Of a DNA stretch of 64,000 bases, positions 44,674-54,137 are shown piece after piece. Made by a program: the position numbers and the translations under genes. The notes under the pieces are model-generated. The model did no database searches. It was not told where the DNA came from and saw nothing but the letters and a program-made list of their open reading frames with translations. Every line of letters begins with the position of its first letter. Within the stretch, counting starts at the first letter, position 1. Origin of the DNA: Lysinibacillus sp. FSL K6-0232 (lineage in GTDB: Bacteria; Bacillota; Bacilli; Bacillales_A; Planococcaceae); NCBI RefSeq assembly GCF_038008325.1, contig NZ_JBBOYW010000001.1:3689501-3753500 (forward strand), written 5' to 3'.

Positions 44674-45381
44674 TTAAAATTTACAGCTATCATCTGTGCA
44701 AACACCTGTATCCGTTGAGCCAGCCATCTTTAGCTTTGGTTGCAAGCCCTCTTCCTCGGCTACTTTACGTAAAGTGTCCTCAAATGCCTTCTGTGGCTGT
44801 GCACCTGAAATACCGTATTTGCGGTTTAACACAAAGAATGGCACCCCACGAACACCGAGCTGTAGACCTTCTTGAATATCCGCCTCTACTTCATCTTTAA
44901 ACGTATCTGCTTCAAGAATCTTTGCTACTTCCTCACGCTGTAGACCCACCTGTTCAGCAATGGCTAGTAATACCTCGTCCTGTCCAATACGCTTTCCTTC
45001 GATAAAATGACCGTGTAAAAGTGCTTCCACAAGCGCTGTAACATCTCCCTGTTGTTCAGCCCATTTTACAAGTCGATGTGCTTTTAGTGTATTCTCTTCC
45101 ATCAAATGGCTAAAATCGTAGTTTAAGCCTACCTCTTTGGCACGAGCTGTTACACCTTCTGTCATTTCCTGTGCTTTTTCTAAGGACATGCCATACTTTT
45201 TCGCCAATGATTCATAAACAGTAACATTTGAATCTACTGGTGTTGTTGGATCAAGCTGATAACTTTTATAAATAAGCTCCACCTGCCCACCATAGCCTGT
45301 ATCCTGAATCGCCTTTTCTAGCTGTTTTTTACCAATATAACAAAATGGACATACATAGTCAGACCAAATCTCAATTTTCAT
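44674..45381 (-). CDS. DsbA-family oxidoreductase, FrnE type
   Basis: 235 residues. Thioredoxin fold with active-site CPFC (Cys11-Cys14) in IWSDYVCPFCYIGK, a helical insertion, and cis-Pro segment GVRGVPFFVLNRKYGISGAQ. It ends with an extra CTDDSCKF cysteine pair. No signal peptide, so it is cytoplasmic. FrnE proteins act as disulfide isomerases/oxidoreductases under oxidative stress (shown for Deinococcus FrnE). Divergent from the FAD/Rieske oxidoreductase gene. Confidence 0.92.
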   Translation of the reverse strand: MKIEIWSDYVCPFCYIGKKQLEKAIQDTGYGGQVELIYKSYQLDPTTPVDSNVTVYESLAKKYGMSLEKAQEMTEGVTARAKEVGLNYDFSHLMEENTLKAHRLVKWAEQQGDVTALVEALLHGHFIEGKRIGQDEVLLAIAEQVGLQREEVAKILEADTFKDEVEADIQEGLQLGVRGVPFFVLNRKYGISGAQPQKAFEDTLRKVAEEEGLQPKLKMAGSTDTGVCTDDSCKF

Positions 45382-45507
45382 TTATGACTCACTCCCTTTG
45401 CTACATTGTAGCGGCAGAGCAAATCCCAAGGCAATTTTTATGCTTCATTGCATAAATTTTCAAGCGAATCTACATACTGAGGTTAAAAAACAATGTGAGG
45501 GTTATCT

Positions 45508-46887
45508 ATGACGCAATCTCTTTGGCTGGCAACGTCTGAATCTGTTTCGCTATCGTCACTAACTTCATCTATTACTTGTGATGTTTGTATTATTGGCGGG
45601 GGGTTAACAGGGCTATACACAGCTTATACTTTAGCAAAAGCAGGTGTTGATGTAGTCTTACTTGAAGCAAATACACATGTTGGCCACGGTACAACTGGTC
45701 ATTCAACAGGAAAATTAACAGCACAGCATAGCCTTATTTATGCAAACCTTTTAGAACAGCTATCTGTAGACGAGGCAAGGCTTTATTATCAACTTAACCA
45801 ACAAGCAATTGATAAGGTTAAACATTTGCTTCCACAAGAGCATGTACGACAAGTAGACTCATTGCTATACTGCCAAAAAAAGGAAGGCTATGCGCAATTA
45901 TTAAAAGAGTGGAATGCTTATAAGGTATTAAATATTAAATCAGCCATTACCTCTGATACAGAGCTGCCTTTCCCTGTAACAAAAGCATTAAGCATGTCAC
46001 AGCAGGCTCAAATCAACCCTGTAGAGGTTAGTAATTTCTTGGCAAAGGCTGCCCAATCACAAGGAGCAAGACTTTATACAAATACCCGTGTTCAGCAATT
46101 AAACATATCACAAAATAACTTACATACCGAAAAAAATATGTCGGTTCAATACAATAAGCTTATTTTGTGCTCGCATTATCCAATTGAAGCATTTAAAGGG
46201 CTGCAACTTTTTAAGCTATCAAATAGTCGCTCCTATATGGTGGCAAGTAAAATTTCTGAAACAATGCAGGGGCAATATTTATCCGTTGACTTTCCTGCTC
46301 GCTCCATCCGAACAGCTACCATTAACGATGAGCATTATTTAGTATTAGGAGGAGCCAATCATATTGCGGGAGAAACCGTTCATACAGAGCCATATTATGA
46401 AACAATTGCCAGCGAAATAGCAGAACATTTTGAGCAACAGCCGCTTTATCGTTGGTCTGCTCAGGATATTGAAACACCTGATATTGTGCCATATGTGGGG
46501 AGAATTACAAATTCCTTGCCGAATGTGCTAATTGCTACTGGCTATCGAAAATGGGGCATTTCTAATTCCTTTGTGGCTGGTGATATTTTGTCCTCGTTAA
46601 TCACTGGTGCAAGAAGTGAGGATGGTGCTATCGCTCTTTACTCACCATCACGCACAAAGTTTGGTGCTCAATTTATGCAGATGCTAAAGGTAGGAGGCTT
46701 TGTTGCGAAGGAATATATCGCTGGCTATATGAAGCATGCCACTGCCCCAACCTGTACGCATTTAGGCTGTAAAACAAAATGGAATAAGGCTGATGAAACA
46801 TGGGATTGCCCATGTCATGGTTCACGCTTTAATGCAAAAGGTGAGGTACTTGAAGGTCCTGCTGTCCAACCGTTAAAGCTGGATTAA
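45508..46887 (+). CDS. FAD-dependent oxidoreductase fused to a C-terminal Rieske domain (YhfW-like)
   Basis: 459 residues. A DAO-type FAD domain starts with the dinucleotide motif CIIGGGLTGLYTAYTLAKAG and VVLLEANTHVGHGTTGHSTG. It includes the FAD C-terminal motif IATGYRKWGISNSFVAGDIL. The last about 50 residues form a Rieske [2Fe-2S] domain: CTHLGC and CPCHGSRF give the two Cys and two His ligands, ending GEVLEGPAVQPL. B. subtilis YhfW has the same fusion. The electron donor and substrate are unknown. GAGGG precedes the ATG. Confidence 0.9.
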   Translation: MTQSLWLATSESVSLSSLTSSITCDVCIIGGGLTGLYTAYTLAKAGVDVVLLEANTHVGHGTTGHSTGKLTAQHSLIYANLLEQLSVDEARLYYQLNQQAIDKVKHLLPQEHVRQVDSLLYCQKKEGYAQLLKEWNAYKVLNIKSAITSDTELPFPVTKALSMSQQAQINPVEVSNFLAKAAQSQGARLYTNTRVQQLNISQNNLHTEKNMSVQYNKLILCSHYPIEAFKGLQLFKLSNSRSYMVASKISETMQGQYLSVDFPARSIRTATINDEHYLVLGGANHIAGETVHTEPYYETIASEIAEHFEQQPLYRWSAQDIETPDIVPYVGRITNSLPNVLIATGYRKWGISNSFVAGDILSSLITGARSEDGAIALYSPSRTKFGAQFMQMLKVGGFVAKEYIAGYMKHATAPTCTHLGCKTKWNKADETWDCPCHGSRFNAKGEVLEGPAVQPLKLD

Positions 46888-46917
46888 AAAAGAGGTTGCC
46901 GTATAGACAACCTCTCC
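46888..46917 (-). terminator. Terminator after ppaC
   Basis: AGAGGTTG pairs with CAACCTCT, then T6 on the minus strand; it also serves the convergent oxidoreductase gene. Confidence 0.82.
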
Positions 46918-46921
46918 CATG

Positions 46922-47848
46922 TTATTTTAATGCTTCTGTTAATACTGGTACAATCTGCTTTTTACGGGATACAACGCCTGGTAATACAACACGGTTTTGG
47001 ATAAGCTCAGCACCAAAGCCTTTTGCTGCTGCTTCTGCTGCTTGCCCAATAGCAATTGCTGTAGAATCGTTGTTTAAAATATCTGTTACAACAAAGAAGA
47101 ATAAATCTAAGCCATTGTCAGCGGCATTTTTATTTAATAGTGCCTCTAGCTCCTCTTGGCGATTAAGTACATCATTAATGTCCACTGCATTAACTTGTGC
47201 CACAACTGCTTTGTACTCTCCAAACTGGAACTCTTTTGCATCTAATGATAATAAATCTTCTAAAGCTTTATCTGATAGGTCAGCGCCTGCCTTTAGCATT
47301 GCTAAACCATATTCAGCAGCATCCACACCAGCAATTTCCGCCAACTCTTCACCAGCTTTTACATCCTGCTCTGTGCAAGTTGGTGATTTGAAAAGCAATG
47401 TATCTGAAACAATTGCAGATAACATTAAACCTGCAATATTCGCTGGGATTTCAATATTATGTTCTTTAAAAATTTTATTTAATATTGTAGCTGTACAGCC
47501 TACTGGTTCTGCACGGTAGTATAGCGGATCAGCTGTTTGGAAGTTAGCAATACGATGGTGATCGATTACCTCTGTAATTTGCACCTCTTCAATTCCATCA
47601 GCGGATTGTTGGAATTCATTATGGTCAACAAGTATAACCTTATCCGCTTCCCCTGCTACAGATGCAATAAAGCGAGGTGCTTCAAAGCCAAATTTATCTA
47701 GTGCAAATTGTGTTTCATTATTTACATCTCCAAGACGTACTGCCTCAGCTTCTTGACCTATTTGCTGTTTAAAATAGGCATAGACAATAGCAGATGTGAT
47801 TGTGTCTGTATCTGGATTTTTATGCCCAAAAACTAAAACTTTGCTCAT
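46922..47848 (-). CDS. ppaC: Manganese-dependent inorganic pyrophosphatase
   Basis: Family II (DHH) pyrophosphatase of 308 residues. Metal ligands: His9, Asp13 and Asp15 in [17 protein letters not shown] (Asp75); and the DHH signature VIDHHRI (His97, His98). The C-terminal DHHA2 domain carries [15 protein letters not shown], which binds pyrophosphate. It drives biosynthesis by removing PPi and needs Mn2+, linking it loosely to mntR. Good AGGAGG site before the ATG. Confidence 0.96.
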   Translation of the reverse strand: MSKVLVFGHKNPDTDTITSAIVYAYFKQQIGQEAEAVRLGDVNNETQFALDKFGFEAPRFIASVAGEADKVILVDHNEFQQSADGIEEVQITEVIDHHRIANFQTADPLYYRAEPVGCTATILNKIFKEHNIEIPANIAGLMLSAIVSDTLLFKSPTCTEQDVKAGEELAEIAGVDAAEYGLAMLKAGADLSDKALEDLLSLDAKEFQFGEYKAVVAQVNAVDINDVLNRQEELEALLNKNAADNGLDLFFFVVTDILNNDSTAIAIGQAAEAAAKGFGAELIQNRVVLPGVVSRKKQIVPVLTEALK

Positions 47849-48242
47849 TGAATCAATTCCTCCTAAAGTGACACTTACATTTGTATTTTATTTTATCATA
47901 TCTTAAGAACTAGCAAGTGAGAAAGTTAAACTTTATTTAAAATCACCATCTCCCACTACATACTTTATGTTGATTCATATACAAGTATAATTTCATACTC
48001 TCACATACCTTAGTTCTCTAATAAGATATATACATTATAACTTATTTGAATATTATTTTGTGCAGATGATTTCCCCTAATTTTACCATCCTATTTTTAAC
48101 ATTTAATAATAAAAATGCACCTTTTTTTAAGATAAATTAGCATATATAGATATTTAGTTGGGGTTTCGTATTTAAGTAAGCATAATTTTATGCTATCATC
48201 AGGTAGTCTATATTTTTAGATACACAGGAAATGGGGATTACG
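47849..48242. other. Long AT-rich intergenic region with a palindrome
   Basis: About 390 bases between divergent genes. AGCATAATTTTATGCT (48179-48194) is a perfect 7-2-7 inverted repeat about 50 bases before the acetyltransferase start and may be an operator. No RNA gene recognised. Confidence 0.4.
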
Positions 48243-49049
48243 ATGATAAAGAAGATGGAAAAAAAGTATATTCCTTTGGCAAATTATTTTGAAGTTGCTT
48301 CACAACAAGAAATCACTCTATCCTTTAATGAATTAGAAAACATCATGGGTCAATCATTACCCAATGCTGCCTACCTGAATAAGAGCTGGTGGAAAAAAAC
48401 AAAGCCCCCTCTTTCACACTATTTGTCATGGACAAATGCAGGCTACTATGTCATTGAAGTGAAACTTGGTACTAGTGTAACGTTCTCACGTACACAAATG
48501 AAGTCTTCTGAAAATGATACTTCTAACAATGAAGAAAAACCATCTGCATACATAATTCGAGGGATTGAGGCATCTGATGCTAGATCGTTTATTCATTTAC
48601 AAGAAGAAATTTTTCAGCAAACTGACTTCATGTATAATGCACCAAATGAATCAGATTTAACAGTGCAACAGCTACGTAAAAATTTAGCCTATTGGAAACA
48701 ACTAAAAAACCGTACAATATTACTTTGTGTCTTAAATGGTATTTTTGCAGGCTATGCTGTAATACACGGCTATAAGCAATCAAAAGTAAAACATATAGCC
48801 TCTATTCGTTTAGCTGTTAAGCAAGAGTATCAGCAAAAAGGGATTGGCTCTGCATTAATGAAAGCAGTGGAGAATTGGGCGAAACAGCATGATATTTCGC
48901 GTCTAGAATTATCTGTGATGGAGCATAACAAAATAGCTTTACATCTCTTTAGTAAACTAGGCTTTCAGCAAGAAGGCATTCGCCAAAATGCTATAAAATT
49001 AAACGATTATACCTATGTTAATGAATATAGCTTAAGTAAAATGATATAA
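48243..49049 (+). CDS. Two-domain protein: N-terminal DUF7662-like domain plus GNAT acetyltransferase
   Basis: 268 residues. The N-terminal about 90 residues read YIPLANYFEVASQQEITLSF, then NELENIMGQSLPNAAYLNKS and WWKKTKPPLSHYLSW. This is the small LTF-E-ILG-LP-SA-WW-W-GY domain found alone in many bacteria (DUF7662-type, from memory). A linker follows, then a GNAT domain (about 105-268) with the acetyl-CoA loop LAVKQEYQQKGIGSALMKAV and VMEHNKIALHLFSKLGFQQEG. The ATG at 48243 has GGGGA six bases before it. Function and substrate unknown. Confidence 0.83.
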   Translation: MIKKMEKKYIPLANYFEVASQQEITLSFNELENIMGQSLPNAAYLNKSWWKKTKPPLSHYLSWTNAGYYVIEVKLGTSVTFSRTQMKSSENDTSNNEEKPSAYIIRGIEASDARSFIHLQEEIFQQTDFMYNAPNESDLTVQQLRKNLAYWKQLKNRTILLCVLNGIFAGYAVIHGYKQSKVKHIASIRLAVKQEYQQKGIGSALMKAVENWAKQHDISRLELSVMEHNKIALHLFSKLGFQQEGIRQNAIKLNDYTYVNEYSLSKMI

Positions 49050-49063
49050 TTCACTTTTCCTCG

Positions 49064-49098
49064 ATAGATGTCTAAATTATATTTGGGCATCTTTTTTT
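49064..49098 (+). terminator. Terminator after the GNAT gene
   Basis: AGATGTCTAAAT pairs with ATTTGGGCATCT (G-T and one mismatch), then T7. Confidence 0.72.
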
Positions 49099-49193
49099 AT
49101 CTTGGTTCAGTGGAGAGGGCCTATAGCCTGTACCCGCCGCTGTCGCTTCGCTTTCAGTACACAAAAAATCCGAATGCATTAACGACAGGTACA
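49098..49193 (-). repeat. Interspersed intergenic repeat copy, rearranged
   Basis: TTATCTTGGTTCAG at the left is the inverted end motif. TGTCGCTTCGCTTTCAGTAC then ACAAAAAATC follows in the forward sense, and AACGACAGGTACAATTA is inverted relative to 15453-15467. The element therefore looks like a mosaic of two copies. Confidence 0.55.
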
Positions 49194-49208
49194 ATTAATT
49201 GATTGTAT

Positions 49209-49251
49209 GAAAAAACGCACAGAGCCATGTTTATCACACTGCATCTATGCG
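49209..49251 (-). terminator. Terminator after the RpiR-type gene
   Basis: CGCATAGA pairs with TCTGTGCG (one G-T) across a 20-base loop, followed by T6 on the minus strand. Confidence 0.6.
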
Positions 49252-49260
49252 CTGTCTGTT

Positions 49261-50127
49261 TTAAAAAACCTGCTTCTCTCTAGCAGCATCGAGGAATAAT
49301 ACATTGCTCTCTACTTGCTCATAAGATTGTTGATATTTTTCATATTGTGCCTTGTCCTGACTGACCATTTCCTCTATTAGAGCATGCAAAAATGATACTA
49401 AAACAGGGGCAATATCTAGTGAAGAATGATTTTTTGTACCAAGCGCAAATACTGCGCTAGCATATTCTCGAATAGGTGAAAATGCAGAAGCCGTAATAGC
49501 AATAATTTTTACCTTTTTCATCTTAGCAATTTCAACAATTGCTTGAATATCTTTTAGCTGTTTATCAAAAGTAAAGACAATTAAAGTTGTACGCTCACTC
49601 ATGCTATTTAATTGTTGCAAAATATCCTCAGAGTTTGAACGTAGCTGCTTCACATGGGGACGTAACGTTTTTAATGTATAGGACAGCCAATCTGCAATAG
49701 AAACAGCTTGACGAGTGCCTAAAATATAAATATTGTCTGCCTCATGCATCCATGTTGAACTTTTTTGAATAAGCTTATCATTAATCAGTTGAATCGCTTC
49801 TTGAATGTTGTGACTATCATATTGCATCACTTTACCAAAGCTAGACTGACTTAACTTATTTGTAGTCTGTGTAGGCTGTAAATGTATGCCATCATTTTGT
49901 GACATAACATAGCCTCTCACTGCTTCCTGAAGCTCTACATAGCCCGATAAATCCATCGCATAGCAAAAACGAATAACGGTTGACTCACTGACATTAGCCA
50001 TCCTTCCTACTTCTGCTGCACCATTAGCAATAACTGTTGTAGGATTATCCATTACAAATTGCGCTACTTTACGTTGCCCCTTTGACAACCTTACAAACCT
50101 TTTCTTTATATCTTCATGAATACTCAT
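49261..50127 (-). CDS. MurR/RpiR-family transcriptional regulator
   Basis: 288 residues. N-terminal HTH_6 domain (KGQRKVAQFVMDNPTTVIAN, AAEVGRMANVSESTVIRFCY) and C-terminal SIS sugar-phosphate-binding domain (about 130-265: NIYILGTRQAVSIADWLSYT, RTTLIVFTFDKQLKDIQAIV, IIAITASAFSPI). The SIS domain usually senses a phosphosugar. No sugar genes are adjacent; the next gene on this strand is niaP, about 320 bases upstream. The ATG at 50127 has AAAGG upstream; 11 further in-frame codons have no good ribosome site. Confidence 0.88.
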   Translation of the reverse strand: MSIHEDIKKRFVRLSKGQRKVAQFVMDNPTTVIANGAAEVGRMANVSESTVIRFCYAMDLSGYVELQEAVRGYVMSQNDGIHLQPTQTTNKLSQSSFGKVMQYDSHNIQEAIQLINDKLIQKSSTWMHEADNIYILGTRQAVSIADWLSYTLKTLRPHVKQLRSNSEDILQQLNSMSERTTLIVFTFDKQLKDIQAIVEIAKMKKVKIIAITASAFSPIREYASAVFALGTKNHSSLDIAPVLVSFLHALIEEMVSQDKAQYEKYQQSYEQVESNVLFLDAAREKQVF

Positions 50128-50329
50128 TTCTAACAACCTTTCTTTCAATGACCTTATCACGAATAGGAGATTGTTTCCTACTGCCTCAAAATTCGATTAG
50201 AAATACAGTATCATGATTACAATTTGAATACAATGACTTTTCTGAAAAATCTTTAGCGCTTCAACTTGCTAATACGGTAATATATTTTCAACCTTATTTG
50301 TATAGTAATTGACGCTTCACCATAACTTG

Positions 50330-50399
50330 TGGTTGACTTCTGCTTCACTCGCGCTGCTCGCTCCAGTCAACTACATCTTTTGATAATGAACCAAGATAA
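50330..50399 (+). repeat. Degraded interspersed repeat copy
   Basis: Ends with GAACCAAGATAA (50388-50399), the shared right-end motif. The preceding part has GCTTCACTCGCGCTGCTCGC, a diverged form of the CTTCGCTTT and CTGCTCGC blocks of other copies. Confidence 0.45.
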
Positions 50400-50438
50400 A
50401 AAAATGCCTCGGATAATTTATTATCCAAGACATTTATC
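50398..50438 (-). terminator. Terminator after niaP
   Basis: ATGTCTTGGATAA pairs with TTATCCGAGGCAT (two mismatches), then T7 on the minus strand. Confidence 0.82.
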
Positions 50439-50447
50439 ATAATATGA

Positions 50448-51677
50448 TCATTCTAGCTCTAGCTGCTTCGTTTCTTTTCCTAAGAAAATTACACCTATTA
50501 CACCAATAATAATTGCTACACAGAAAATAGCAAAGATAAAGCCAATTGTATAGCCCGCTGTTAATAAAAAGCCAACTAACAATGGTCCAAAAATTCCTCC
50601 GATACGCCCTACTGCTGCTGCCATCCCTGCACCTGTTCCACGAATAACCGCTGGATACTGCTCAGGTGTATAAGCATAAAGAGCACCCCATGCACCTAAG
50701 TTAAAAAATGATAAAAACATACCTGAAATTAATAGCACGCTAAGCGTTTCTGCATTGCCAAATGTAGCCGCACTAACTGCTGTACCAATTAGATAAGACA
50801 CAAGCACAAACTTTCGTCCAATCTTCTCAATAAACCATGCTGCTGTAAAATAGCCTGGTAGTTGAGCCAATGTCATAATTAAGACATATTTAAAGCTGGT
50901 AATCATATCAAAGCCTTTCCCAACCATTACGCTTGGTAGCCATAAAAACATGCCATAATATGAAAATACAACTGTAAACCATAAGAGCCATAGCATTAAT
51001 GTCGAACGTGCATATTTCTTTGACCATACCTCTTTTATATTTTGACTAATGCTTCGCTTTTTGGATTCTTCCTTTACTGTAAATTGTGGTGAATCAGGCA
51101 AATGCCAGCGAAGATAAATAGCATAGAAGGCTGGAAGTGCTGTTAAAATAAGTGCTACTCGCCACCCCCATGTCGGAATAACAAAATACGAAATCAATGC
51201 TGCAATTAGCCAGCCTGCCGCCCAGAAGCTTTCTAGTAAAACAACTACACGTCCTCTTTCTTTTGCCTCTACACTTTCAGACACTAATGTTGAAGCAACA
51301 GGCAATTCTCCCCCTAGCCCCATTCCTACTAAAAAGCGTAGTAGTAAAAAAGCTACCAACGTTGTTGTTAAAGCAGATAAACCACTTGCTACCGAAAAAA
51401 GCACAAGTGTCCACATAAAAATTTTCTTACGTCCTACTTTATCAGCAAAAACGCCAAATACAAGCGCCCCTACTGCCATCCCTATTGAATTAACACTACC
51501 AATCCAACCAGATTGGCTCGGTGATAGCCCCCAATCAGCTGCCAATGCGGCAATCACAAAGGATAATATGCCAACATCCATTGCATCGAAAAGCCAGCCA
51601 ATTCCTGCTACACCTAGCAGCTTATTTCTAGAAATAGTTTGTTGAGGTTTATTTGTTCCTATAGTATTTGTTGTCAT
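50448..51677 (-). CDS. niaP: Niacin (nicotinate/nicotinamide) transporter NiaP
   Basis: 409-residue MFS transporter with 12 TM helices. It is very similar along its whole length to B. subtilis NiaP (YceI): KLLGVAGIGWLFDAMDVGIL, GMGLGGELPVASTLVSE, GRVVVLLESFWAAGWL, VFSYYGMFLWLPSVM, and the terminal GKETKQLELE, close to GKETKQTELE. The ATG at 51677 has AGGTGG six bases before it. It imports niacin for NAD synthesis. A direct repeat ACTATACA (51702, 51720) lies 25-50 bases upstream and could be a regulator site. Confidence 0.93.
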   Translation of the reverse strand: MTTNTIGTNKPQQTISRNKLLGVAGIGWLFDAMDVGILSFVIAALAADWGLSPSQSGWIGSVNSIGMAVGALVFGVFADKVGRKKIFMWTLVLFSVASGLSALTTTLVAFLLLRFLVGMGLGGELPVASTLVSESVEAKERGRVVVLLESFWAAGWLIAALISYFVIPTWGWRVALILTALPAFYAIYLRWHLPDSPQFTVKEESKKRSISQNIKEVWSKKYARSTLMLWLLWFTVVFSYYGMFLWLPSVMVGKGFDMITSFKYVLIMTLAQLPGYFTAAWFIEKIGRKFVLVSYLIGTAVSAATFGNAETLSVLLISGMFLSFFNLGAWGALYAYTPEQYPAVIRGTGAGMAAAVGRIGGIFGPLLVGFLLTAGYTIGFIFAIFCVAIIIGVIGVIFLGKETKQLELE

Positions 51678-51794
51678 CCTAACCACCTGTCTTTACACTT
51701 GACTATACAATATATGTTTACTATACAGTTGTTTCAATAAAGTGACAAGTAAAATTCAAATTACCAAATTGTTTCGACAATTTGCGAAATGCTA

Positions 51795-51823
51795 TTGAAA
51801 TTACAGGGTTATTTCGTTAAAAT
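51795..51823 (+). promoter_or_regulatory. Sigma-A promoter of thrC-thrB
   Basis: TTGAAA (51795-51800), 17-base spacer, TAAAAT (51818-51823), 57 bases before thrC. A second pair, TTGACT (51699-51704) and TATACA (51722-51727), also 17 bases apart, lies further upstream. No T-box leader is present. Confidence 0.6.
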
Positions 51824-51880
51824 GTCTTTTATACAAAAACAGCTGTTCTTTCTATAAGAACAAAAGGAGATCATACTATT

Positions 51881-52933
51881 ATGTGGAAAGGCCTTATTGA
51901 AGAATATAAACAATTTTTACCTGTAACAGAAAATACACCCGCATTAACGTTAAACGAAGGCAATACGCCTCTTATACATTTAGTGAATTTATCTAAAAAA
52001 TTAGGTATTGAGCTTTATGGGAAAATTGAAGGTGCAAACCCAACTGGCTCATTTAAAGACAGAGGTATGGTATTTGCTGTGGCAAAGGCAATTGAAGATG
52101 GCAGTAAATGCGTTATTTGCGCTTCTACAGGAAATACTTCTGCTGCTGCCGCTGCGTATGCAACAAGAGCTGGTATCCAGTCCATCGTTGTTATTCCTAA
52201 AGGAAAGGTCGCTCTTGGTAAGCTTGCACAGGCAACAATGTATGGTGCAAAAATTATTGAAATCGATGGCAACTTTGATGATGCCTTAAATATTGTGCGT
52301 CAAGTAAGTGAAACAACACCTGTTGCTCTTGTTAACTCAGTAAATCCATATCGCATTGAAGGTCAAAAAACAGCATCATTTGAAATTGTTGATGCGTTAG
52401 GTTCAGCACCTGATTATCTATGCATCCCTGTCGGTAATGCAGGAAATATTACAGCATACTGGAAAGGCTTTAAAGAGTACCATGCTGCAAAGGCTAGTGG
52501 TCTTCCAAAAATGTACGGCTTTGAAGCTGAAGGTGCTGCTGCAATTGTAAAAGGAGAGCCGATTGCAAACCCTGAAACAGTGGCAACAGCTATTCGTATT
52601 GGTAACCCTGCTAGCTGGAAACTTGCAGAGGCTGCTCGCGATGAGTCTGGTGGTATTATTGATTCCGTTACAGATGAGGAAATTGTAGCTGCCTATAAAT
52701 TAATTGCCAATACAGAAGGCGTTTTTGTTGAGCCAGGTTCAGCCGCTTCATTAGCAGGTGTTATTAAATCTGTGGAAAATAGCAAAATTCCACAAGGCTC
52801 TAAAGTAGTAACTGTCTTCACAGGTAACGGACTAAAAGACCCTGATACAGCGATGAATACATCTACTGTAGAAGTTGTATCCCTACAAAATGATGAACAA
52901 GAAATTCGTGCGTATATTGAGGGTGTACTATGA
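51881..52933 (+). CDS. thrC: Threonine synthase
   Basis: PLP enzyme of 350 residues converting O-phosphohomoserine to threonine. The PLP lysine is Lys59 in [26 protein letters not shown] binds the phosphate, and [16 protein letters not shown] and [11 protein letters not shown] follow. Length and sequence match the short Bacillus-type ThrC. AAGGAGAT lies upstream of the ATG. Its stop overlaps the thrB start as ATGA. The homoserine dehydrogenase gene (hom), normally first in hom-thrC-thrB, is absent. Confidence 0.96.
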   Translation: MWKGLIEEYKQFLPVTENTPALTLNEGNTPLIHLVNLSKKLGIELYGKIEGANPTGSFKDRGMVFAVAKAIEDGSKCVICASTGNTSAAAAAYATRAGIQSIVVIPKGKVALGKLAQATMYGAKIIEIDGNFDDALNIVRQVSETTPVALVNSVNPYRIEGQKTASFEIVDALGSAPDYLCIPVGNAGNITAYWKGFKEYHAAKASGLPKMYGFEAEGAAAIVKGEPIANPETVATAIRIGNPASWKLAEAARDESGGIIDSVTDEEIVAAYKLIANTEGVFVEPGSAASLAGVIKSVENSKIPQGSKVVTVFTGNGLKDPDTAMNTSTVEVVSLQNDEQEIRAYIEGVL

Positions 52934-53826
52934 GTAATATGTGGCAAATCTCAGTTCCTGGAAGCACAGCCAATTTAGGGCCTGGCTTCGATTCAATAGG
53001 ACTTGGCTTGTCCCTTTACTTAAAGCTTACAGTTTCTTTACAAGATACATGGGAGATTATTCATCTTGATAACAACGGTCCTAAAGAGTTTGAGCTTGAA
53101 GAACATTTACTATACGTAATTGCTAAAAAAATTGCAGAGCAATATGGCAAGCAACTACCTGCTTGTCGTGTTGAAATGGCAAGTGAGCTTCCATTAGCAC
53201 GCGGGCTCGGAAGTAGTGCAGCCGCTATTGTTGCAGGGATTGAGCTGGCAAACCAAGTATGTGAGCTTGGCTTAACCGTTCAAGATAAGCTCAATCTATC
53301 CTCACAGATTGAAGGACATCCTGATAATGCAACAGCCTCTGTTTTAGGTGGCTTAACCATTTCTTCAATGGATGAAAATGGCATAGTCGATACATTCCAT
53401 ATAAATGATATCCATGCATCCTTTGTTGTATATATACCAGATGTTGAGCTTAAAACAAGTGAAGCTCGCTCTGTATTACCAGAGCAATTTGACCGTGCCT
53501 ATGCTGTAAATGCTTCCGCAAATGCAAATATGTTAGCGGCGGCTTTAATGGCACGTGATTTTGAACGTGCTGGGCGGTATATGGAGGCTGACTTATTTCA
53601 TGAGCCATTTCGTGCAAAGCTGATTCCTGCCTATACAGAAATTCGCACAGCAGCAAAAGCAAATGGTGCTTATGGAACGGCACTGAGTGGAGCAGGTCCA
53701 ACATTAATCTCCATTATTCCTACTGCGATTGCTGATGAGTTTGTGCAAGCAATGAAAGCTAAATTTCCAGCACATCGAATTATCCTTACAAAAGCCGATG
53801 AACACGGCGTGCAAGTCAATAACTAA
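52930..53826 (+). CDS. thrB: Homoserine kinase
   Basis: GHMP kinase of 298 residues phosphorylating homoserine. [17 protein letters not shown] is the N-terminal signature, the ATP loop is [16 protein letters not shown] (about 89-104), and [17 protein letters not shown] is the C-terminal motif. Four-base overlap with thrC gives translational coupling, so the two consecutive steps are made together. A terminator follows within five bases. Confidence 0.96.
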   Translation: MSNMWQISVPGSTANLGPGFDSIGLGLSLYLKLTVSLQDTWEIIHLDNNGPKEFELEEHLLYVIAKKIAEQYGKQLPACRVEMASELPLARGLGSSAAAIVAGIELANQVCELGLTVQDKLNLSSQIEGHPDNATASVLGGLTISSMDENGIVDTFHINDIHASFVVYIPDVELKTSEARSVLPEQFDRAYAVNASANANMLAAALMARDFERAGRYMEADLFHEPFRAKLIPAYTEIRTAAKANGAYGTALSGAGPTLISIIPTAIADEFVQAMKAKFPAHRIILTKADEHGVQVNN

Positions 53827-53830
53827 GCTG

Positions 53831-53860
53831 AACGCCTACTATCATGGTAGGCGTTTTTTA
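53831..53860 (+). terminator. Terminator after thrB
   Basis: ACGCCTAC pairs with GTAGGCGT, then T6. Confidence 0.88.
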
Positions 53861-54137
53861 TATTGTTAGGAGCGGTATTGATTTTTTAATGAATCTTTAT
53901 TGTTCTTCAAAAAAGGCTATGGCTGCTGCAAAGTCTAATATTATAGTTTCAGCTAGAGATTACAGCTATCAAATGCCTTTAGGGCTGCGCAAGAGCTTGT
54001 GACATCCTACCAAATGATTACTACATCCTAGATAGCATAAAAAGGAAGCCACCTTCTAAATAGATGACTTCCTCCTTATTTATCTTGGTTCAGCAAATTC
54101 TTTTTGTATCGAAAACAAAGCATCAGCGCAGGTACAA
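53861..54137. other. Intergenic region after thrB
   Basis: About 280 bases; the right 57 bases are a repeat copy. The rest holds no ORF with a ribosome site, only short imperfect hairpins such as AGGAAGCCACC/AAGTGACTTCCT-like around 54045-54075, which may end the zupT transcript. Confidence 0.35.
54080..54136 (-). repeat. Interspersed intergenic repeat copy, inverted
   Basis: Read on the minus strand: GTACCTGCGCTGATGCTTTG, TTTTCGATACAAAAAGAATT, TGCTGAACCAAGATAA. The last two blocks are almost identical to 62489-62527 and 15511-15547. It abuts the zupT stop codon. Confidence 0.65.

Larger units (their letters stand above)
50128..50447. other. Intergenic region between the RpiR-type gene and niaP
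   Basis: About 320 bases. The right end holds the niaP terminator, and 50330-50399 holds a degraded copy of the interspersed repeat. The left 150 bases should carry the RpiR promoter; no operator palindrome was evident. Confidence 0.4.
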
